A stretch of 21,137 nt of DNA from an uncultured Peptococcaceae bacterium (GCA_937922955.1 CALAKO010000213.1:1-21137), one strand, 5' to 3'; shown: positions 7,099-14,093, counted from the first letter of the stretch. Notes: generated by a model from the sequence alone, not told the origin. Program-made: numbers and translations.

Positions 7099-7131
7099 GC
7101 GCCATCTCTCCTTTTCCATTCAGTCACAGCT

Positions 7132-7140
7132 ATTGTAACA
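7132..7140 (-). promoter_or_regulatory. Extended -10 promoter of metallophosphoesterase gene
   Basis: The minus strand reads TGTTACAAT, i.e. TG-n-TACAAT, about 35 bp upstream of the start codon. The -35 is weak. Confidence 0.5.
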
Positions 7141-7156
7141 CATCCTGTGGCCGTAT

Positions 7157-7195
7157 ACGAAAAAAGCCTTTCCGGTAGAATGGAAAGGCTTTTTC
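7157..7195 (-). terminator. Terminator of Fe-S assembly operon
   Basis: Arms AAAAAGCCTTTCC (7161-7173) and GGAAAGGCTTTTT (7182-7194) with an 8-nt loop and a T tract on the minus strand, about 20 bp after the SufB-like gene. Confidence 0.85.
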
Positions 7196-7212
7196 AGCGT
7201 GTGTAAATGATG

Positions 7213-8130
7213 TTATTTGAGGAAGCCGTTGATGATTTGTTCTTCGGCTTCTTGTTCAGTGAGACCAAGGGTCATGAGTTTGATGAGCTGTTCACCGGCA
7301 ATTTTACCGATGGCTGCTTCATGAATCAAGCTGGCGTCCACGCTGTTTGCCGACAGCTGTGGCGAAGCGATGACATGTGCATCGTCCATGATGATGGCGT
7401 CGCATTCGGTGTGGCCATAGCATTCGGTGTTGCCGTTGATGCGGGAGATGAATTCCTGGAAGGAATTGTCCTTCGCCACACTGCGGCTGACCACGTTGGC
7501 GCTGCAATGTTCCCCATTGAGATCCACCGAGAAGTTGGTCTTTGCCACCTGATCGCCAGTGGTGAGGATCTTTTCGCGAATGATGAGGGTTGCCCCTTCA
7601 GCCAGGTCGCCGCTGGTTTCGCGAATGGTGTCGTCGATGCCTTCGATCTGAGTGGTTTCCATTTCCAATTCTGCGCCTTCAGAAAGATGCAGAATGGTGG
7701 TTGGGTTCATGATCTGCTTCCCGCGGCCATCGCCTTCACCGAAGTGTTTTTCGATGTATTTAACCTTGGAATTTTTACCCACATAGAAGGTGTGAATCCC
7801 ATCGTGCTGGCTGTCGCCGCCGCCACAGTTGTGGATGCCGCAGCCTGCCACGATAGTGATGTCGCAGTTTTCACCAATATAGAAATCGTTGTAAACAAGG
7901 TCTTTAAGACCACTCTGTCCAATAATGACAGGAATGTGCATGGATTCGTTGACGGTGCCGTCCTTGACATGAATCTCAATGCCCTGGCGTTCCTTCTGAG
8001 GAACAATTTCAATGTTTGCCGTGGAACGGCGGCCAGCCGCTTCGCCATCGGCGCGGATATTGTAAGCCCCGACAGGGAGTGCGTCGAGGTCAGCAACTTC
8101 TTTTAATAAACGTTTCTGAATTTCATCCAT
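7213..8130 (-). CDS. SufB/SufD-like Fe-S scaffold protein (SMS-type)
   Basis: A 305-residue SufBD-core protein, much shorter than classical SufB (about 480-495). It is a beta-helix scaffold thought to build Fe-S clusters with the adjacent ATPase. Cys243 in HTECDAII and the His270-Glu271 pair in HEAAIGKI align with the SufB cysteine and the His/Glu of HEATTSKI, so it looks like an active SufB-type scaffold. A further Cys set (89, 97, 102) lies in NCDITIVAGCGIHNCGGG. The compact SufB-SufC pair fits the minimal SUF-like system (SMS) described in anaerobes and archaea. It is the last gene of the MarR-SufC-SufB operon, 14 bp after sufC. No sufS, sufU or sufD lies in the window. Confidence 0.9.
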   Translation of the reverse strand: MDEIQKRLLKEVADLDALPVGAYNIRADGEAAGRRSTANIEIVPQKERQGIEIHVKDGTVNESMHIPVIIGQSGLKDLVYNDFYIGENCDITIVAGCGIHNCGGGDSQHDGIHTFYVGKNSKVKYIEKHFGEGDGRGKQIMNPTTILHLSEGAELEMETTQIEGIDDTIRETSGDLAEGATLIIREKILTTGDQVAKTNFSVDLNGEHCSANVVSRSVAKDNSFQEFISRINGNTECYGHTECDAIIMDDAHVIASPQLSANSVDASLIHEAAIGKIAGEQLIKLMTLGLTEQEAEEQIINGFLK

Positions 8131-8144
8131 GGTCGTAACCCTCC

Positions 8145-8858
8145 TTATTTCGCCAATTTATCCATGATCTTTGTGCAGCCGCTGCCAATGATGTGAGGCA
8201 TCACATCATCTGGCTTGCCGTCACGCACCACTTTGCCATCCTGCATCATGATGATACGGTCGGCAATGTTGAGAATGCGTTCCTGGTGGCTGATGATCAG
8301 GATTTTGCCGTTGGTCTTTTCGTTCATCTTTTCAAAGACCTGGATCAAGCTCTGGAAGCTCCAAAGGTCGATGCCGGCTTCTGGTTCGTCGAAGAGAGAC
8401 AGCGCCGTGCTGCGAGCAAGCATCATGGCAATCTCGATGCGCTTCATTTCGCCGCCGGACAGGCTGTCGTTGAGTTCGCGGTCGATGTAGTCACGCGCGC
8501 ACAGCCCTACTTCACTGAGGTAATCGCAAGCTTCGCTGAGGCTGGTGCCGCGGCCGGAAGCCAATGTCAGCAGGTCGATGACCTTAAGGCCCTTAAATGG
8601 AACCGGCTTCTGGAACGCATAGCTGATGCCAAGGTTGGCACGATCGGTGATGCTCCAGTCGGTAATATCCTGGCCATTGAAGGTGATGCGGCCGCTGGTC
8701 GGCTGGATGATCCCGCAAATGACCTTCATCAGCGTACTTTTGCCGCTGCCGTTTGGTCCAGTGATCGCAACAAACGGTTCGTCAATCTCCAGGTTCACGT
8801 CGTTAAGAATATTTGGGCGCTCCTCAACGCCGTAGGAAATATGTTCTAATTTTAACAT
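8145..8858 (-). CDS. SufC-like Fe-S assembly ATPase
   Basis: A 237-residue ABC-type ATPase without membrane partners. Walker A GPNGSGKST (34-42), Q-loop Gln83, signature LSGGE (133-137), Walker B LSLFDEPEAGID with Asp157-Glu158, and H-loop His191. The LSGGEMKRIE and DEPEAGIDL forms are typical of SufC. It energises cluster assembly on the adjacent SufB-like scaffold. The ATG follows GGAGG. It sits second in the operon, 33 bp after the MarR gene. Confidence 0.94.
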   Translation of the reverse strand: MLKLEHISYGVEERPNILNDVNLEIDEPFVAITGPNGSGKSTLMKVICGIIQPTSGRITFNGQDITDWSITDRANLGISYAFQKPVPFKGLKVIDLLTLASGRGTSLSEACDYLSEVGLCARDYIDRELNDSLSGGEMKRIEIAMMLARSTALSLFDEPEAGIDLWSFQSLIQVFEKMNEKTNGKILIISHQERILNIADRIIMMQDGKVVRDGKPDDVMPHIIGSGCTKIMDKLAK

Positions 8859-8891
8859 GGTAACTCCTCCATTTAACCATATAAATAAGCT

Positions 8892-9332
8892 TTAATATTG
8901 ATCAAGCGCTTCCTCAAAGGCTTCCAGCATGTACAGCACCGCCGCTGCACTTTCCGGCGGCAATGCCTGGGCAGTGGCAAGCACCTTGCGAAGCCGACAA
9001 TCTCGATACGCGTAATAATTTTTCAAAATATCCTCGCCCGCTTGCGTCAGTCGAATGGTCACCGTTCCATTGCCCTCGCTCGATGGACTGCGCGCAATCA
9101 GCGCTTTCTTTTCGAGCTTGGCCAAAGTTTGGGAAACAGCTCCCTTGGTAATTCCCAGCAGCGTCGCAATCTGAGAAGGAATCACCGGCTGTTCATGCGC
9201 CACAACGTCCAACACCTGCGCCTCCGAGCCGCAGACGGTTTCTGCCGTGCCGAAGGTTTTGGGCTGCTTGGTCTTGGCGTTGTACTTATTGATGAGACGA
9301 TAAGCGGTGATGTAAATATCTTTTCGTTCCAT
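8892..9332 (-). CDS. MarR-family regulator heading the Fe-S operon
   Basis: A 146-residue MarR-type winged helix regulator. The recognition region IPSQIATLLGITKGAVSQTL (51-70) and the wing AKLEKKALIARSPSSEGNGTVTIRLT (71-96) are clear, followed by dimerising helices. Cys34 lies near the DNA-binding domain and could be a redox or Fe sensor. It is the first gene of the operon with the SufC- and SufB-like genes. Such operons are more often headed by an Rrf2/IscR regulator, so a MarR protein here is notable. A palindrome between promoter and start suggests autoregulation of the whole operon. The start ATG has AGAGGTG upstream. Confidence 0.88.
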   Translation of the reverse strand: MERKDIYITAYRLINKYNAKTKQPKTFGTAETVCGSEAQVLDVVAHEQPVIPSQIATLLGITKGAVSQTLAKLEKKALIARSPSSEGNGTVTIRLTQAGEDILKNYYAYRDCRLRKVLATAQALPPESAAAVLYMLEAFEEALDQY

Positions 9333-9362
9333 CAGTCACACCTCTTTGAGAACCGCTGCCTG

Positions 9363-9375
9363 TTTAGCAGCTAAA
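9363..9375. promoter_or_regulatory. Palindrome, candidate MarR operator
   Basis: TTTAGC-A-GCTAAA is a perfect 13-nt inverted repeat between the -10 box and the ribosome binding site of the MarR/Fe-S operon, a common autoregulation position. Binding is inferred. Confidence 0.5.
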
Positions 9376-9392
9376 TCGTTCTTCTGATTCTT

Positions 9393-9398
9393 ATTATA
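9393..9398 (-). promoter_or_regulatory. -10 box of MarR/Fe-S operon
   Basis: Minus-strand TATAAT about 60 bp upstream of the MarR start. The -35 is poor, consistent with a regulated promoter. CTGATT is directly repeated on either side of the box (9384 and 9399). Confidence 0.5.
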
Positions 9399-9488
9399 CT
9401 GATTTATAGGGGAATGAAAAGACCTTTTTGCTTTAAAATCAATCAGCTATGCTTATTGTAAGTAAAATCCACAACAATGGCAGGTGCA

Positions 9489-9528
9489 TAAAAAAACGCC
9501 AGCTTCCTGCCAGAGCAGAAAGCCAGCG
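9489..9528 (-). terminator. Terminator of thioredoxin gene
   Basis: 14-bp stem (9497-9510 with 9515-9528, three G-U pairs in the RNA), 4-nt loop, then a run of Ts on the minus strand. Confidence 0.8.
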
Positions 9529-9543
9529 CTTCATCTGCAAAAC

Positions 9544-9852
9544 TTAGTCAAGCAAGGCAAGAATGTCGGCCTTTGGCTGAACGCCAACAGACTGGTTGAC
9601 AATCTTTCCATCTTTGACAGCAACGAGGGTTGGGATACTCATAACATGAAACGCGGTAGCCAGTTCGGTCTGTTCATCAACGTTGATCTTACCAACCTTA
9701 ATGTCGTCGCGTTCGTCAGAGATCTGTTCCACGATAGGACCAACCATGCGGCAAGGACCGCACCAAGCTGCCCAGAAGTCGAGGAGCACAGGCTTATCGC
9801 TTTTAATAACTTCCTCTTCAAAGTTTTCTTTAGTAATGGTAATTACTGCCAT
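9544..9852 (-). CDS. trxA: Thioredoxin
   Basis: A 102-residue thioredoxin of standard length. The redox-active WCGPC motif (Cys31, Cys34), the DFWAAWCGPC strand and the cis-proline loop SIPTLV (Pro74) are all present. It is a cytosolic disulfide reductant that works with thioredoxin reductase, which is not in this window. AAGGAGG lies 11-12 bp before the ATG. It has its own promoter and terminator, so it is monocistronic, between the Fe-S operon and the nucleotidyltransferase operon. Confidence 0.97.
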   Translation of the reverse strand: MAVITITKENFEEEVIKSDKPVLLDFWAAWCGPCRMVGPIVEQISDERDDIKVGKINVDEQTELATAFHVMSIPTLVAVKDGKIVNQSVGVQPKADILALLD

Positions 9853-9886
9853 TTGTTTATTTCCTCCTTCAGGATACGTTGCTTAT

Positions 9887-9895
9887 AGTATAACA
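9887..9895 (-). promoter_or_regulatory. Extended -10 promoter of thioredoxin gene
   Basis: The minus strand reads TGTTATACT (TG-n-TATACT), 35-40 bp upstream of the start; -35 weak. Confidence 0.55.
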
Positions 9896-9955
9896 TACTT
9901 TCCGTGGTTTGAAATCAAAAAAATCACTGAAAATTATTTTTTATATCTATTGCCG

Positions 9956-10258
9956 TCATTTGTCCGCATATTTCATGGCTTCCAACTCGCACATGAACAG
10001 GTCGTAGTAATCGTCTTCGCCACGCAGCACTGGAGAATTTTCTCCACCGCCGTTGGTGGCACGACGCATGGCGGCGTAGTCGGCTTCACCGGCAAAGGCA
10101 AGCTCCGCGATGCTGATGCTCTGCCCCAGTTCGGTGGCCAGCTGACAAAATACTTCCTCCGCGTTGTCAGCATCGCGTGTGGCCAAAAGACGGTCGCGCA
10201 CTGCCGGGTCTTGCTTAGCCAATGCACGCAGATTTTTCAGGACATCCTGTAAATCCAT
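9956..10258 (-). CDS. Small acidic protein, possible Nif11-like N-terminal domain
   Basis: A 100-residue protein (ATG at 10258; a GTG three codons earlier is possible). The N-terminal half (about 1-50: DLQDVLKNLRALAKQDPAVR..., then NAEEVFCQLATELGQSISIAEL) has the helix-helix pattern of Nif11-like leader domains (L..dP.l...l..A.D.ee......ELG..is..EL). The remainder is acidic and contains a GGG at about 70-72 and EDDYYDLFMCELEAM near the end. It is the last gene of the dehydrogenase-nucleotidyltransferase-zinc ribbon operon. No peptide-modifying enzyme is nearby, so a RiPP precursor role is doubtful. It could equally be a small protein of another family. Real gene: fairly sure. Domain call: tentative. 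Confidence 0.7.
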   Translation of the reverse strand: MDLQDVLKNLRALAKQDPAVRDRLLATRDADNAEEVFCQLATELGQSISIAELAFAGEADYAAMRRATNGGGENSPVLRGEDDYYDLFMCELEAMKYADK

Positions 10259-10276
10259 GATTGTCACTTCTTTCCA

Positions 10277-10498
10277 TTAGACCAAAAGGTCGAGAATATT
10301 CATGCCCAGTGAAGTTTCGCTCTTGTAGAGTTCCGTATAGCCACAGTCGGCACAGCTGATGGTAACAAAACGTTTATTCTGCACTTCAAACACCTTTGCA
10401 AAGCCGCCGCCCGTGGCCTGAAAACGGTCGCTTTCGTAGCGCGTGCAGCCACATTTCGGGCAGACGTATTGACGTTTTTCAAAATCGTTCTTTGCCAT
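10277..10498 (-). CDS. Zinc-ribbon nucleic-acid-binding-type protein (DUF2082/Zn_ribbon_13)
   Basis: A 73-residue zinc ribbon. YVCPKCGC (Cys13, 16, 18) and CADCGYTE (Cys49, 52) supply the metal ligands. The central ATGGGFAKVFEVQNKRF and the C-terminal GMNILDLL match the small family annotated as nucleic-acid-binding zinc ribbons in Firmicutes. Nucleic-acid binding is only a family label. AGGAAGG precedes the ATG. It lies 15 bp after the nucleotidyltransferase gene and before the Nif11-like gene on the same strand, so it is co-transcribed. Confidence 0.9.
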   Translation of the reverse strand: MAKNDFEKRQYVCPKCGCTRYESDRFQATGGGFAKVFEVQNKRFVTISCADCGYTELYKSETSLGMNILDLLV

Positions 10499-10513
10499 AT
10501 TGGTTCATCCTTC

Positions 10514-11242
10514 CTAAAGTCGTTGTTCTTCTAAAACAGCCCTTGCATAAGCAAGCTCTTCACGCGTGTCCACTTCCATCAGCAAGTGTCCCGCATAAGA
10601 TAATGGCTGCAGGTTCATTTCAGCCAACACCGGACGCAGCGCCGTCTCGGCATAGATGTCTGTCCGGCCGGCGGTGCAGGCAGCGTGCACCTGCTCCAGC
10701 CACATTGCCATGGCCTCTCGGCTGAACTTAAAGAGCGGCATGAGATTTACACAATCCTTGCCATGAATGTCCACGGCAATATCCACCACACGCCCGTCGC
10801 ACAGCCGCCCTTTGAAATCCTTCTCATTGATCGGCGGCGTGGCATCCACTGCCGCCATATTGGCTGCCGGCGCAGCCACAAGCTGCGTTAAAAGAACCTC
10901 ATCAAAAACCACGTCGCCATGAAGCACAATAAAATCGTCATCCTGCAGTAAATGTGCCGCTCTCTCCATCGACAGCACCGAATTGCTGGTGGCATAGTCG
11001 GGATTGTCTGCAAATTGAAACCGCAGCCCCAGCTCATCCTGCGCCTGAACAGCTTCCCGGAATTGTTCGCCAAGATAGCCTGTGGTCAGCACCACATCAT
11101 GAATGCCAACCGCTGCCAAAAGACGCAGCTGACGAGAAAACAGCGTATCTCCGTGAATAAGCGGAACAAGCCCTTTAGGACAATGTGCAGTCAATTCCCC
11201 CAGTCGTGAGCCGCGACCTGCATTAAAAATCAATGCTTTCAT
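10514..11242 (-). CDS. Nucleotidyltransferase (sugar-/choline-/phosphonate-phosphate type)
   Basis: A 242-residue NTP-transferase. NAGRGSRLGELT (7-18) is the nucleotide-binding loop. CPKGLVPL supplies the Pro-Lys pair (22-23). NPDYATSNSVLSMERA (80-95) resembles LicC-type and phosphonate-type cytidylyltransferases. HGDVVFD (108-114) and EVDTREEL (223-230, Asp225) give the metal-binding aspartates. It would transfer a nucleotide (often CMP) to a phospho- or phosphono-headgroup. It lies 13 bp downstream of a phosphonoacetaldehyde-reductase-like dehydrogenase in the same operon, which hints at a phosphonate or headgroup substrate. The specific substrate is inference; the family is clear. Confidence 0.9.
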   Translation of the reverse strand: MKALIFNAGRGSRLGELTAHCPKGLVPLIHGDTLFSRQLRLLAAVGIHDVVLTTGYLGEQFREAVQAQDELGLRFQFADNPDYATSNSVLSMERAAHLLQDDDFIVLHGDVVFDEVLLTQLVAAPAANMAAVDATPPINEKDFKGRLCDGRVVDIAVDIHGKDCVNLMPLFKFSREAMAMWLEQVHAACTAGRTDIYAETALRPVLAEMNLQPLSYAGHLLMEVDTREELAYARAVLEEQRL

Positions 11243-11255
11243 ACTATTCGCCCCT

Positions 11256-12407
11256 TTACAGCAAAACCCAAAGAGCGCGGCGATACATATTCAAAAGGTC
11301 CTCTTCCGTCACCGCCACCGGAAAATTGCTCAAGCGCTGCACATTCACCGACCCAGCCAGAAGCGGCAAGTCGTTGTCATCGTCCGGCAGCCAATCCTTC
11401 GCCAGGTCTGCCTGCTCACGCAGCGCCAGAAAAGCCTCCAGACCAGCCCGAGGGTCTTTGCTGCCGCTCAGAAGCTGCGCCAGACCACTCAACCGCTCGT
11501 TCAGTGCGGCATCGTTTTCGGCTGCCTGCAGCAGGCATTCCCATGCCGCTGGCAGACAAACCGCTGCCGCGTGCCCATGGCGCAAGCCATAGAACGCCGT
11601 CAACTGATAACACATGGCATGCGCCGCTGTAGTGGTCGTTAGATTGATGGCGCGACCAGCAAAGTTCGACGCCGCCAGCACCGCGCCAGCCGCCGCTTCA
11701 TCGGCCGCCAGATAGGCCGCCGCGTTGCTCATCAGAATGCTGATGGCCTGCGCCGAGTAAGCACGGCTTTCTTCGCTGGACCGCACCGACCAGTAAGATT
11801 CGATGCTGTGGCAAAGCGCATCCAGGAAGGTGCTCGCCCGCTCTGCCTGCGGCAGCGTTGCCAACTGCGCCGGATCAAGAATTGCCACTTCTGGCAGCAG
11901 CGTTTCATGAGCCACCGAATATTTCTTGCCGCCGATGTAAATCGTCGCAAAATGCGTTGATTCACTGCCCGTTCCCGCTGTTGTCGGCAGCGCCACGTGC
12001 GGCACCGCCATTGGCACCGGATGGGTCAAGCGCTCTAAAAGCGACGCGTTGTCATCCGTATCGCCCATCGCCTTGATCGCTTTTGCCACATCCAGCGCGC
12101 TGCCGCCGCCAATGCTCAAAATGCCATCGCACGCGTTGTCACGATACATGGCCAAGCCAGCAGCCACCTGCTCTGCCGTCGGATTTGGCGTAAAGCCATC
12201 AAAATGCACCACAGGCATGCCGCGATGTTCCATTTCCTCTGCAATGCCGGAACGCGCCAGTCCGCCGCCGCTCACAATCAGTGGCTTCATCACGCCCAGC
12301 CGCGCCAAAAGCAGCGGCACATCGCCCGCCATTGCCAACTCCGCCGAAGCGCGCCCGTCTGCCAGCACCAGCGAACCACCACTGCGTTCAAAAATCACCT
12401 GTTCCAC
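11256..12407 (-). CDS. Iron-containing alcohol dehydrogenase, phosphonoacetaldehyde reductase-like
   Basis: A 383-residue group III alcohol dehydrogenase. The NAD(P) loop is SIGGGSALDVAK (98-109). Metal ligands Asp196, His200, His263 and His277 match the usual D-H-H-H set. The stretches FTPNPTAEQV, PTTAGTGSESTHFATIY, LDALCHSIESYWSVRSSEES and TTTTAAHAMCYQLTAFYGLRHGHA closely resemble the phosphonoacetaldehyde reductase subgroup, which reduces phosphonoacetaldehyde to 2-hydroxyethylphosphonate. The expected partners PEP mutase and phosphonopyruvate decarboxylase are not in the window. The start is GTG after GAGAGGTGAAGG, with an extended -10 promoter upstream. First gene of a four-gene leftward operon. 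Confidence 0.88.
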   Translation of the reverse strand: MEQVIFERSGGSLVLADGRASAELAMAGDVPLLLARLGVMKPLIVSGGGLARSGIAEEMEHRGMPVVHFDGFTPNPTAEQVAAGLAMYRDNACDGILSIGGGSALDVAKAIKAMGDTDDNASLLERLTHPVPMAVPHVALPTTAGTGSESTHFATIYIGGKKYSVAHETLLPEVAILDPAQLATLPQAERASTFLDALCHSIESYWSVRSSEESRAYSAQAISILMSNAAAYLAADEAAAGAVLAASNFAGRAINLTTTTAAHAMCYQLTAFYGLRHGHAAAVCLPAAWECLLQAAENDAALNERLSGLAQLLSGSKDPRAGLEAFLALREQADLAKDWLPDDDNDLPLLAGSVNVQRLSNFPVAVTEEDLLNMYRRALWVLL

Positions 12408-12442
12408 AATCCTTCACCTCTCTGTGTCCATTGTTTTGCTCC

Positions 12443-12451
12443 ATTATACCA
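12443..12451 (-). promoter_or_regulatory. Extended -10 promoter of dehydrogenase operon
   Basis: The minus strand reads TGGTATAAT (TG-n-TATAAT), about 36 bp upstream of the GTG start; no clear -35. Confidence 0.6.
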
Positions 12452-12503
12452 TAAGCTTCAAGCACGTTGCATCCTTTCCCCGTCCTGGCAGCGGTCCTCA
12501 TTC

Positions 12504-12533
12504 TTGACACTTGCATCGAGAATGTGGTATATT
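12504..12533 (+). promoter_or_regulatory. Promoter of DUF3796-XRE operon
   Basis: TTGACA (12504-12509), 18-bp spacer, TATATT (12528-12533). The -10 lies inside a perfect inverted repeat. Confidence 0.75.
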
Positions 12534-12562
12534 TACCACATAAAGAGCGAAATACACCACAT
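12522..12562. promoter_or_regulatory. Putative XRE operator (palindrome plus third half-site)
   Basis: ATGTGGTA-TATT-TACCACAT (12522-12541) is a perfect 20-bp inverted repeat over the -10 box. A third half-site, ACCACAT, follows at 12556-12562, 21 bp downstream of the second arm's ACCACAT. The XRE protein encoded in this operon is the obvious candidate autoregulator. Confidence 0.7.
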
Positions 12563-12580
12563 TTTTAGGAGGTGCCTCTC

Positions 12581-12937
12581 ATGAAACCCTTTAATAGTCT
12601 TGGTCTTTTGTCGCTGCTGGCGCTGATCGCGGTGCTCGGACTTTTGACCGACAACAAAGGCTGGTTTGGATTTCTTGGCTTTCTCTACTACTTACGCTAT
12701 TTTCAAGTGATTCCGGACGAATTTTTCCTCGAAAACGTGCGCAAAACAGCCACCCTCGCATTTTTCACCGGCATGCTGTCCCTCGTCGTCTACGTTTTCG
12801 TCTGCAGCCTGCTCTTTGGCACGGCACAAGCGGCACCGATGGCCTTCGCTCTCAGCTTTGCCACCTCGGTCATCGTTTTCAGCATCGCCCTGACCATCCG
12901 CGAATGGCGCGAGATGAAAGGATTGTCCGACGAATGA
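12581..12937 (+). CDS. DUF3796-like small membrane protein
   Basis: A 118-residue integral membrane protein with three to four hydrophobic segments (about 6-23, 27-40, 58-80 and 84-105) and a charged C-terminus (REWREMKGLSDE). The shape and the KGWFGFLGFLYYLRYF motif match DUF3796-type proteins, which usually pair with a small XRE regulator, as here. The ATG at 12581 has AGGAGG 11 bp upstream and is preferred over the ATG three codons earlier, which overlaps that site. The stop overlaps the XRE start (ATGA). Possibly a membrane partner or target of the regulator; no function is established. Confidence 0.82.
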   Translation: MKPFNSLGLLSLLALIAVLGLLTDNKGWFGFLGFLYYLRYFQVIPDEFFLENVRKTATLAFFTGMLSLVVYVFVCSLLFGTAQAAPMAFALSFATSVIVFSIALTIREWREMKGLSDE

Positions 12938-13137
12938 TCCACAACCGCATCAAAGAATACCGCGCCAAACACAGCATGAACCAGGCCGAGCTCGCTCAGT
13001 GCGTTGGCGTGCGCCGCGAAACCATCGGCAACCTCGAAAAAGGCCGCTACAACCCGTCCCTCGTTCTCGCCTGGAACATCGCCAAAGTCTTCGACGTCAG
13101 CATCGAAGACATCTTCACCATCACCGACGACGAATAA
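12934..13137 (+). CDS. Small XRE-family transcriptional regulator
   Basis: A 67-residue, HTH-only XRE protein: RIKEYRAKHSMNQAELAQCV, then GVRRETIGNLEKGRYNPSLVLAWNIAKVF, the standard five-helix lambda-repressor-like fold, ending with DVSIEDIFTI. The ATG at 12934 overlaps the DUF3796-like stop by 4 nt, giving translational coupling; the longer frame starting at 12904 has no ribosome binding site. It probably represses its own operon through the palindrome at 12522-12541. It resembles regulators of membrane or stress genes paired with DUF3796; it is not a recognisable toxin-antitoxin module. Confidence 0.93.
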   Translation: MIHNRIKEYRAKHSMNQAELAQCVGVRRETIGNLEKGRYNPSLVLAWNIAKVFDVSIEDIFTITDDE

Positions 13138-13143
13138 ACAAAA

Positions 13144-13190
13144 GGAGTCCACACACGAACGGCGTGTTCGTGTGTGGACTCCCCTTTTTT
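13144..13190. terminator. Bidirectional terminator, 17-bp perfect stem
   Basis: Perfect arms at 13144-13160 and 13166-13182, loop GGCGT, T tract to the right and T-rich on the minus strand too. It ends the XRE operon and the converging pirin gene, whose stop codon overlaps the right-hand T tract. Confidence 0.92.
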
Positions 13191-14031
13191 ATTCGTACTG
13201 AATCTCGTGCTTCAAAAACTTCCCATTGCGCAGCTCGGCGCTGGCTTTCGCAATGTCAGCAAGGCTGTTCATGACCACCGGCCCATGCCAGGCGATGGGT
13301 TCATTCAAAGCCGACGCGCTGATGACAAGGATGTGCACCGGGTTATCGCCAGCCGCAAGCTGGAGACTGTCACCACTGGCGAGTTTAACAGCGGTCTTTG
13401 CGGCGATGGCTTCGCCTTCAACGACAGCGTCGCCCAGCAGCGTAAACACCATGGTCATGCGCGCCGGATCGGTGGCAATGGTCGCCGTCTTTCCTGCGTC
13501 CAGCTGCACGTCGTAATAATCCAGCGGCACATAGCTGCTTTGAAAGCCCTGCACACCGTTGAATGCCCCTGCGAGCACGCGCACCTTGCCGCCATCGATG
13601 GCCACTTCCGGAATGTCTTCGCGCTTAATGTGATGATAGGCCGGCGCCACCATTTTGTCTTTCGCAGGCAGGTTCAGCCACAGCTGCACACCCAGGAGCC
13701 GTTCCGAGGCAGGCAGCTGCTCTTCGTGCTGAATGCCGGACCCAGCCGTCATCCATTGCACCTCGCCATCACTGATGGTGTCCTCGTGTCCAAGGCTGTC
13801 GCGATGCATCATCTGCCCCTGCACCAAATAACTGATCGACTCGATGCCGCGATGCGGATGGGATGGAAAGCCTGCTTTATAGGCTTCTGGATCGGTGCTG
13901 TCAAACGAATCCAGCATCAGAATCGGATCAAACACCTCGGCCGTTGGATGGCCCAGTACACGCACCAGATCCACACCGGCGCCATCAAAAGTCTGCTGGC
14001 CTTTCACCTGCTGCTCAATTGCTCGTGTCAT
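13189..14031 (-). CDS. Pirin family protein
   Basis: A 280-residue bicupin. The N-terminal cupin holds the metal site HPHRG (His58, His60) and GIQHEE (His102, Glu104), all four pirin iron ligands. The second cupin (about 150-280) is present, giving normal family length. Pirins include quercetinase-type dioxygenases and redox-sensing regulators; which applies here cannot be told. RBS AAGGAGG precedes the ATG. It has a strong promoter at 14094-14122, right behind the HxlR gene on the same strand. Confidence 0.95.
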   Translation of the reverse strand: MTRAIEQQVKGQQTFDGAGVDLVRVLGHPTAEVFDPILMLDSFDSTDPEAYKAGFPSHPHRGIESISYLVQGQMMHRDSLGHEDTISDGEVQWMTAGSGIQHEEQLPASERLLGVQLWLNLPAKDKMVAPAYHHIKREDIPEVAIDGGKVRVLAGAFNGVQGFQSSYVPLDYYDVQLDAGKTATIATDPARMTMVFTLLGDAVVEGEAIAAKTAVKLASGDSLQLAAGDNPVHILVISASALNEPIAWHGPVVMNSLADIAKASAELRNGKFLKHEIQYE

Positions 14032-14093
14032 TGCATGACCTCCTTAAAATAGGTTCGTAATTATTAATATTCTCTTCGAAATCATTTTACGCC

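Noticed and set aside
7207..8106. A 299-codon plus-strand frame opposite the SufB-like gene
   Set aside because: Antisense shadow; the minus-strand frame has the SufB motifs and a ribosome binding site.
12581..13137. Toxin-antitoxin system made of the membrane protein and XRE regulator
   Set aside because: The membrane protein is too large and multi-spanning for typical small membrane toxins, and the pair matches the DUF3796-regulator arrangement better.
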